Assembly: GCA_030840415.1 (NCBI GenBank)
Contig: JAVEEO010000312.1
Span: forward strand, 1-6,989
Reading direction: 5' to 3'
DNA from: Pseudonocardiales bacterium
GTDB lineage: Bacteria; Actinomycetota; Actinomycetes; Mycobacteriales; Jatrophihabitantaceae
Length of the DNA: 6,989 nucleotides
The notes under the pieces were generated by a model. It saw nothing but the letters and a program-made list of their open reading frames with translations, had not been told where the DNA came from and did not search any database. The translations under genes and the position numbers were made by a program. Below are positions 1-6,989 of the stretch, in pieces. The first letter of the stretch is position 1; each line of letters begins with the position of its first letter.

Positions 1-1
1 G

Positions 2-127
2 ATCGCCCGGGAGTTGCCGGCCGGCCTGGTGACCAAGCTGATCATCACCGGGCCGTCCGCGCCGTCGTGGAAGCATGGCCCCTGGACCATGCACGGCGGC
101 CGCGGCGCCCGCGACACCTACGGCTGA
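2..127 (+). CDS. DciA-like DUF721 family protein, C-terminal end (5'-partial)
   Basis: The frame is open from the left edge and ends in TGA at 125-127, giving the last 41 residues. The visible tail contains TGPSAPSW and ends GGRGARDTYG. This closely resembles the remembered end of mycobacterial Rv0004-type DUF721 proteins, which end in a GRGPRDTYG-like motif. DUF721 proteins are related to DciA, a factor that works with the replicative helicase DnaB. In Actinobacteria the gene lies between recF and gyrB, which is exactly the position here. The N-terminal part of the domain is outside the window, so the length and start cannot be judged. The family call rests on the C-terminal signature plus synteny; the helicase-related role is inferred from the family. 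Confidence 0.8.
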   Translation: MARELPAGLVTKLIITGPSAPSWKHGPWTMHGGRGARDTYG

Positions 128-283
128 TCCGGTGGCGCGGCGGTGACCGGTGACCTGCTGAGATCCGCCGCACAGAGACGAGCCGGCACCCTGTTCCGCG
201 TATCCCGATCCACGAGCGGCCGCAACATCTCTCTGGAGCAGGATCAGCGGTGTTGCAAGCGGCATTCTGTCGCCGGCACCCAG

Positions 284-289
284 TAGACT
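284..289 (+). promoter_or_regulatory. Candidate -10 element of the gyrB promoter
   Basis: TAGACT matches the actinobacterial TANNNT -10 pattern and lies about 110 bp upstream of the gyrB start codon. Transcription would begin near 296. No good -35 hexamer is found 16-19 bp upstream. The nearest match, TTGCAA at 253-258, is 25 bp away and too far. A promoter with a weak -35 would fit a gyrase gene controlled by DNA supercoiling, but that is inference. Confidence 0.4.
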
Positions 290-301
290 GGTGGAGCTGA
301 C

Positions 302-315
302 CCCCGCTGGTGGGG
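302..315 (+). other. Small GC hairpin in the gyrB leader
   Basis: CCCC (302-305) and GGGG (312-315) can pair around the loop GCTGGT. It would lie in the first bases of the mRNA if transcription starts near 296. The loop CTGGTGG motif (307-313) repeats the CTGGTGG at 288-294. The stem is only 4 bp and may be chance in a GC-rich leader. Confidence 0.2.
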
Positions 316-371
316 CCCTACCGAACAAGCACTGAGAAACGCTGCGGCGCACGGGCGCAATGCAGCTGTGA

Positions 372-2342
<1,971 letters not shown>

Positions 2343-2356
2343 CGCATCCGATGCAG

Positions 2357-2399
2357 CCGGGCAGGCGGTGGCGCCGAGCCGCTCCTGCCGCCTGCCCGG
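2357..2399 (+). other. Perfect 12-bp intercistronic inverted repeat between gyrB and gyrA
   Basis: CCGGGCAGGCGG (2357-2368) is the exact reverse complement of CCGCCTGCCCGG (2388-2399). The 19-nt loop can add T-G, G-T and G-C pairs at its base, so the stem may reach about 15 bp. It begins 14 nt after the gyrB stop and ends 59 nt before gyrA. There is no T-run after the stem, so it is not a classical intrinsic terminator. It could be a U-tract-less terminator or attenuator, an mRNA-stabilising structure, or an operator. The repeat is seen directly; its role is inferred. Confidence 0.7.
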
Positions 2400-2420
2400 T
2401 GCCGGTAGCCCGTCCCGCCC

Positions 2421-2439
2421 GATCTGCCGCTGATCTGCC
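2421..2439 (+). repeat. Short direct repeat upstream of gyrA
   Basis: GATCTGCC occurs at 2421-2428 and again at 2432-2439. The copies start 11 bp apart, about one DNA helical turn. It lies between the intercistronic hairpin and the gyrA ribosome binding site. It could be a binding site on one DNA face, or chance in low-complexity sequence. Confidence 0.5.
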
Positions 2440-2447
2440 CTCATCCT

Positions 2448-2453
2448 GAAAGG
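2448..2453 (+). promoter_or_regulatory. Ribosome binding site of gyrA
   Basis: GAAAGG ends 5 nt before ATG 2459. It is the only purine-rich match near the start, and it supports the N-terminus MTEIPPPP. Confidence 0.7.
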
Positions 2454-2458
2454 CCGTC

Positions 2459-5479
<3,021 letters not shown>

Positions 5480-5486
5480 CAGGCTT

Positions 5487-6152
5487 ATGACCCAGGGCTA
5501 TCCGCCGCCTGCTCGGGGCAGCAACACCGGCGCCGAGCAGGACACCGCCACCCTGCCGAAGGTTGTGCCGCCACCACCGCCGGGCCAGCAGTCCGGCGGC
5601 TGGTCGACCGGCTCGACGTCCGGCTCTCCGACCGGTGGGGGTCCCGAGGACAGCTCGTCGAGCAATGGCCTGGGCTCGCGGCTGGCGTCCAAGGCCTCCA
5701 CCGCCACCGCCAGCGCCCGCGGCGCGATGAAGACGGCGGCCAGCGAGGCCGAGTCCCGGTCCGGGCGCAACAACCGGGCGGCCCGCGGTACCCGGCAGCC
5801 CCGCCGGGCCCGGCTCACCCTGAGCCACATCAACGTCTACTCGGTGTTCAAGTTCTCGTGCGTGCTGGCGATCGCGCTGTTCTTCGTCTGGTTGATCATG
5901 GTGGGGGTGCTGTACGGCATCCTCGATGTGGCCGGGGTGTTCGGCAAGGTCAACGACGGCGTGCACACCATGATCGGGGACGGCAAGACCAACGACGTGG
6001 TCACCGGCTCGCTGGTGTTCGGCGGCGCCATCATCATCGGCGCGGTCAACATCGTGCTGTTCATCGCGCTGAGCACGATCGGCGCGATGGTCTACAACCT
6101 GTGTGCCGACCTGGTCGGCGGGGTCGAGGTCACCCTGTCCGAACGGGAGTAG
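5487..6152 (+). CDS. DUF3566 family two-helix membrane protein
   Basis: This 221-aa protein of unknown function has a long disordered N-terminal half followed by a conserved membrane domain. Residues 1-105 are rich in Pro, Gly, Ser and Thr, with a PPPPP run near 28-32 and a basic stretch (about 91-109) before the membrane. The first hydrophobic helix is about 119-146 and the second about 173-203, separated by a loop containing DGVHTMIGDGKTND. The C-terminus is short and acidic (TLSERE). This is the DUF3566 arrangement found directly after gyrA in Actinobacteria (Rv0007 in M. tuberculosis). The chosen ATG has AGGAG at 5472-5476, 10 nt upstream. An in-frame ATG at 5451 would overlap gyrA by 29 bp and is less likely. 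The 7-bp gap suggests co-transcription with gyrA. A cell-envelope or division-related role is plausible but not shown by the sequence. Confidence 0.9.
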   Translation: MTQGYPPPARGSNTGAEQDTATLPKVVPPPPPGQQSGGWSTGSTSGSPTGGGPEDSSSSNGLGSRLASKASTATASARGAMKTAASEAESRSGRNNRAARGTRQPRRARLTLSHINVYSVFKFSCVLAIALFFVWLIMVGVLYGILDVAGVFGKVNDGVHTMIGDGKTNDVVTGSLVFGGAIIIGAVNIVLFIALSTIGAMVYNLCADLVGGVEVTLSERE

Positions 6153-6169
6153 CTCGGCCCGGCAGCTGT

Positions 6170-6188
6170 GCCCCGCTCTTGCAGGGGC
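6170..6188 (+). terminator. Candidate U-tract-less terminator after the gyrase operon
   Basis: GCCCC (6170-6174) pairs with GGGGC (6184-6188) around a 9-nt loop, starting 18 nt after the DUF3566 stop. Flanking CCGG tetranucleotides could lengthen the stem. There is only a short TTT at 6192-6194. Actinobacterial terminators often lack a T-run, so this is possible but not certain. Confidence 0.35.
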
Positions 6189-6192
6189 CGGT

Positions 6193-6222
6193 TTGGGGCC
6201 GGGTGGTGCCCCCGGGTAAAGT
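6193..6222 (+). promoter_or_regulatory. Candidate promoter of the tRNA-Ile transcript
   Basis: TTGGGG (6193-6198) and TAAAGT (6217-6222) are spaced by 18 bp and fit the loose actinobacterial TTGNNN/TANNNT pattern. Transcription would start near 6229, leaving a leader of about 20 nt before the mature tRNA. The transcript could also cover the microprotein gene and tRNA-Ala. Confidence 0.4.
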
Positions 6223-6247
6223 CACTCCTCGCGCGTCAGCGTGCAGC

Positions 6248-6321
6248 GGGCCTATAGCTCAGACGGTTAGAGCGCATCCCTGATAAGGATGAGGCCGGAG
6301 GTTCAAGTCCTCCTAGGCCCA
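6248..6321 (+). tRNA. tRNA-Ile (anticodon GAT)
   Basis: A full cloverleaf can be folded by eye. The acceptor stem GGGCCTA (6248-6254) pairs perfectly with TAGGCCC (6314-6320), and the discriminator is A6321. The D stem is GCTC/GAGC. The anticodon stem is CATCC/GGATG with loop CTGATAA, placing anticodon GAT at 6282-6284. The T arm is GGAGG/CCTCC with loop TTCAAGT. The 3' CCA is not encoded (the next bases are CTC). A tRNA-Ile downstream of gyrA is a common actinobacterial arrangement. Confidence 0.98.
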
Positions 6322-6376
6322 CTCTGCGAGGCGGTCACGGTCCGGCCCCGGCCCGTGCGCAGCGAGGGGGAAGCAC

Positions 6377-6484
6377 ATGAAGAGGTTGCTCATGCTCGCG
6401 GCCGCGGCAGTCGGCGTGCAGTACGCGATGAAGCGCAAGAAGGCCCAGGACAGCAGCGAGGTCTGGAAGCAGGCCACCCGCTAG
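6377..6484 (+). CDS. DLW-39-like microprotein (35 aa)
   Basis: The short frame from ATG 6377 to TAG 6482-6484 encodes 35 residues. A purine-rich GAGGGGGAA stretch (6364-6372) lies 4 nt before the start. The protein begins MKRLLMLAAAAVGVQYAMKR, a hydrophobic helix (about 4-18) flanked by basic residues. It continues with KK, a polar segment, and a Trp-containing end (EVWKQATR). This matches the architecture of the small actinobacterial DLW-39 family: an N-terminal hydrophobic helix, then a short tail containing a (D/E)xW-type motif. That family is encoded between tRNA-Ile and tRNA-Ala downstream of gyrA. The position supports the call. The function is unknown; the helix suggests membrane association, possibly with the N-terminus inserted. 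It is probably transcribed together with the flanking tRNAs. Confidence 0.8.
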   Translation: MKRLLMLAAAAVGVQYAMKRKKAQDSSEVWKQATR

Positions 6485-6488
6485 CCGT

Positions 6489-6509
6489 CCGAGCCTGTCC
6501 GGGACTCGG
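6489..6509 (+). other. Hairpin between the microprotein gene and tRNA-Ala
   Basis: CCGAGCC (6489-6495) can pair with GG plus CTCGG (6502-6509) with one bulged A, giving a 7-bp stem 4 nt after the stop codon. No T-run follows. It may separate the coding part of the transcript from tRNA-Ala by processing or partial termination, but this is inference. Confidence 0.3.
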
Positions 6510-6528
6510 CTTCAACGGGTTCCAGCCC

Positions 6529-6604
6529 GGGGACGTAGCTCAATTGGCAGAGCACTGCCTTTGCAAGGCAGGGGTTAGGGGTTCGATTCCCCTCGTCTCC
6601 ACCA
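6529..6604 (+). tRNA. tRNA-Ala (anticodon TGC), CCA encoded
   Basis: The acceptor stem GGGGACG (6529-6535) pairs with CGTCTCC (6594-6600). It includes the G3:U70 wobble pair that is the identity mark of alanine tRNAs. The D stem is GCTC/GAGC. The anticodon stem CTGCC/GGCAG carries loop TTTGCAA with anticodon TGC at 6562-6564. The T arm is AGGGG/CCCCT with loop TTCGATT. Discriminator A6601 is followed by an encoded CCA (6602-6604), unlike the neighbouring tRNA-Ile. Confidence 0.98.
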
Positions 6605-6625
6605 TCCCAGTGCGGGACCGGATTA

Positions 6626-6643
6626 CTCCGGCCTTTCCCGGAG
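6626..6643. terminator. Candidate bidirectional terminator between tRNA-Ala and the converging gene
   Basis: CTCCGG (6626-6631) and CCGGAG (6638-6643) form a perfect 6-bp stem with a 6-nt loop. The hairpin lies 22 nt after tRNA-Ala and 9 nt past the stop of the minus-strand gene, so it could end both converging transcripts. Only a short interrupted T stretch (6649-6651) follows on the plus strand. Confidence 0.45.
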
Positions 6644-6651
6644 CATGCTTT

Positions 6652-6989
6652 CTAACGGCTCGCGTTGGTCAATCCGTGGAGGATGCCGGCAACCATAAGG
6701 AGCGCCGCGTAGGCGTCATTCTTGCTTGTCTCTCCCGCTTCTGGATGTGCGCCAAGATCGCACAAGAACTTCAGCGCGGCGCGAACCGGCTCGTAACGCG
6801 CCAGGTAACCAACGTTGCGCGCACCGGCTGCCCGCCGTAGCTCCTTGATACCGGCTCGTAGGGTGTCCTCGGTGTCTTCATCCTCGGCCTTTCTACCCAC
6901 AACTGCGGCGAGAGCTTGGCGAAGGGACTCCACAGTGTGGCGCCACTCGTGCTCCAGATAATGTCGCTGGGCTTCGGCAAAGAATTGGA
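6652..6989 (-). CDS. Unrecognised helical protein, C-terminal part (5'-partial)
   Basis: The minus-strand frame is open from the right edge and ends in TAG at 6654-6652, giving 111 visible residues. I do not recognise the family. The protein is predicted mostly alpha-helical, with an acidic patch (KAEDEDTED, encoded around 6870-6896) and no clear membrane helix. The C-terminal third has CDLGAHP, then S-x-x-DAYAALLMVAGIL. This is reminiscent of the C-terminal helices of HEPN-type proteins (R-x4-H, then a helix rich in Ala and Leu), but with Cys where the Arg would be. A GTG at 6933-6931 could be a start, but no Shine-Dalgarno precedes it and the frame stays open upstream. Codons such as CTT, CTA, AGA, GGT and GTT are frequent here and nearly absent from the core of the gyr genes, suggesting horizontal origin. 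Confidence 0.6.
   Translation of the reverse strand, partial: QFFAEAQRHYLEHEWRHTVESLRQALAAVVGRKAEDEDTEDTLRAGIKELRRAAGARNVGYLARYEPVRAALKFLCDLGAHPEAGETSKNDAYAALLMVAGILHGLTNASR

Noticed and set aside
6289..6840. 183-codon plus-strand frame running through both tRNAs
   Set aside because: It crosses two perfect tRNA cloverleafs and the microprotein gene in another frame, so it is not credible as a gene.
6771..6980. 69-codon minus-strand frame overlapping the terminal gene
   Set aside because: It overlaps the longer minus-strand frame that is open to the edge, and shows low-complexity composition.

Overview
The window is a high-GC actinobacterial chromosome segment just downstream of the replication-origin cluster. 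It holds the 3' end of a dciA-like (DUF721) gene, gyrB, gyrA, a DUF3566 membrane-protein gene, tRNA-Ile(GAT), a 35-codon DLW-39-like microprotein gene and tRNA-Ala(TGC). A converging, minus-strand partial gene of different codon style follows. The gene order, strongly G/C-biased third codon positions, and the DUF721, DUF3566 and DLW-39 families all point to Actinomycetes. A relative of Propionibacteriales or mycobacteria is possible, but genus cannot be fixed from the sequence.

Layout. Bases 2-127 encode the C-terminus of the DciA-like protein. Bases 128-398 are the gyrB leader, with a TAGACT -10-like hexamer and a clear Shine-Dalgarno sequence that places the gyrB start at GTG 399. gyrB (399-2342) and gyrA (2459-5479) are separated by 116 bp containing a perfect 12-bp inverted repeat. 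gyrA carries an in-frame 182-residue mini-intein (2840-3385) inserted immediately after the catalytic tyrosine. The mature GyrA is predicted to be 824 aa. The DUF3566 gene (5487-6152) follows after 7 bp. The tRNA-Ile / microprotein / tRNA-Ala group occupies 6248-6604. From about 6605 to the end, the sequence is less GC-rich (about 62% by hand count over 6601-6960). It encodes the C-terminal part of an unrecognised minus-strand protein, as expected at the edge of an accessory region next to a tRNA gene.

How the genes work together. DciA-like proteins help handle the replicative helicase. GyrB (ATPase/TOPRIM) and GyrA (DNA cleavage, wrapping) form the A2B2 gyrase that removes positive supercoils ahead of the fork. 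Because the intein separates the catalytic Tyr from the rest of GyrA, gyrase activity should depend on protein splicing. The DUF3566 protein is a conserved two-helix membrane protein of unknown function. The most notable items are the endonuclease-less GyrA intein, the gyrB-gyrA intercistronic hairpin, a lone ATA codon coinciding with a TATAGT hexamer at the end of gyrA, and the possible island boundary at tRNA-Ala.
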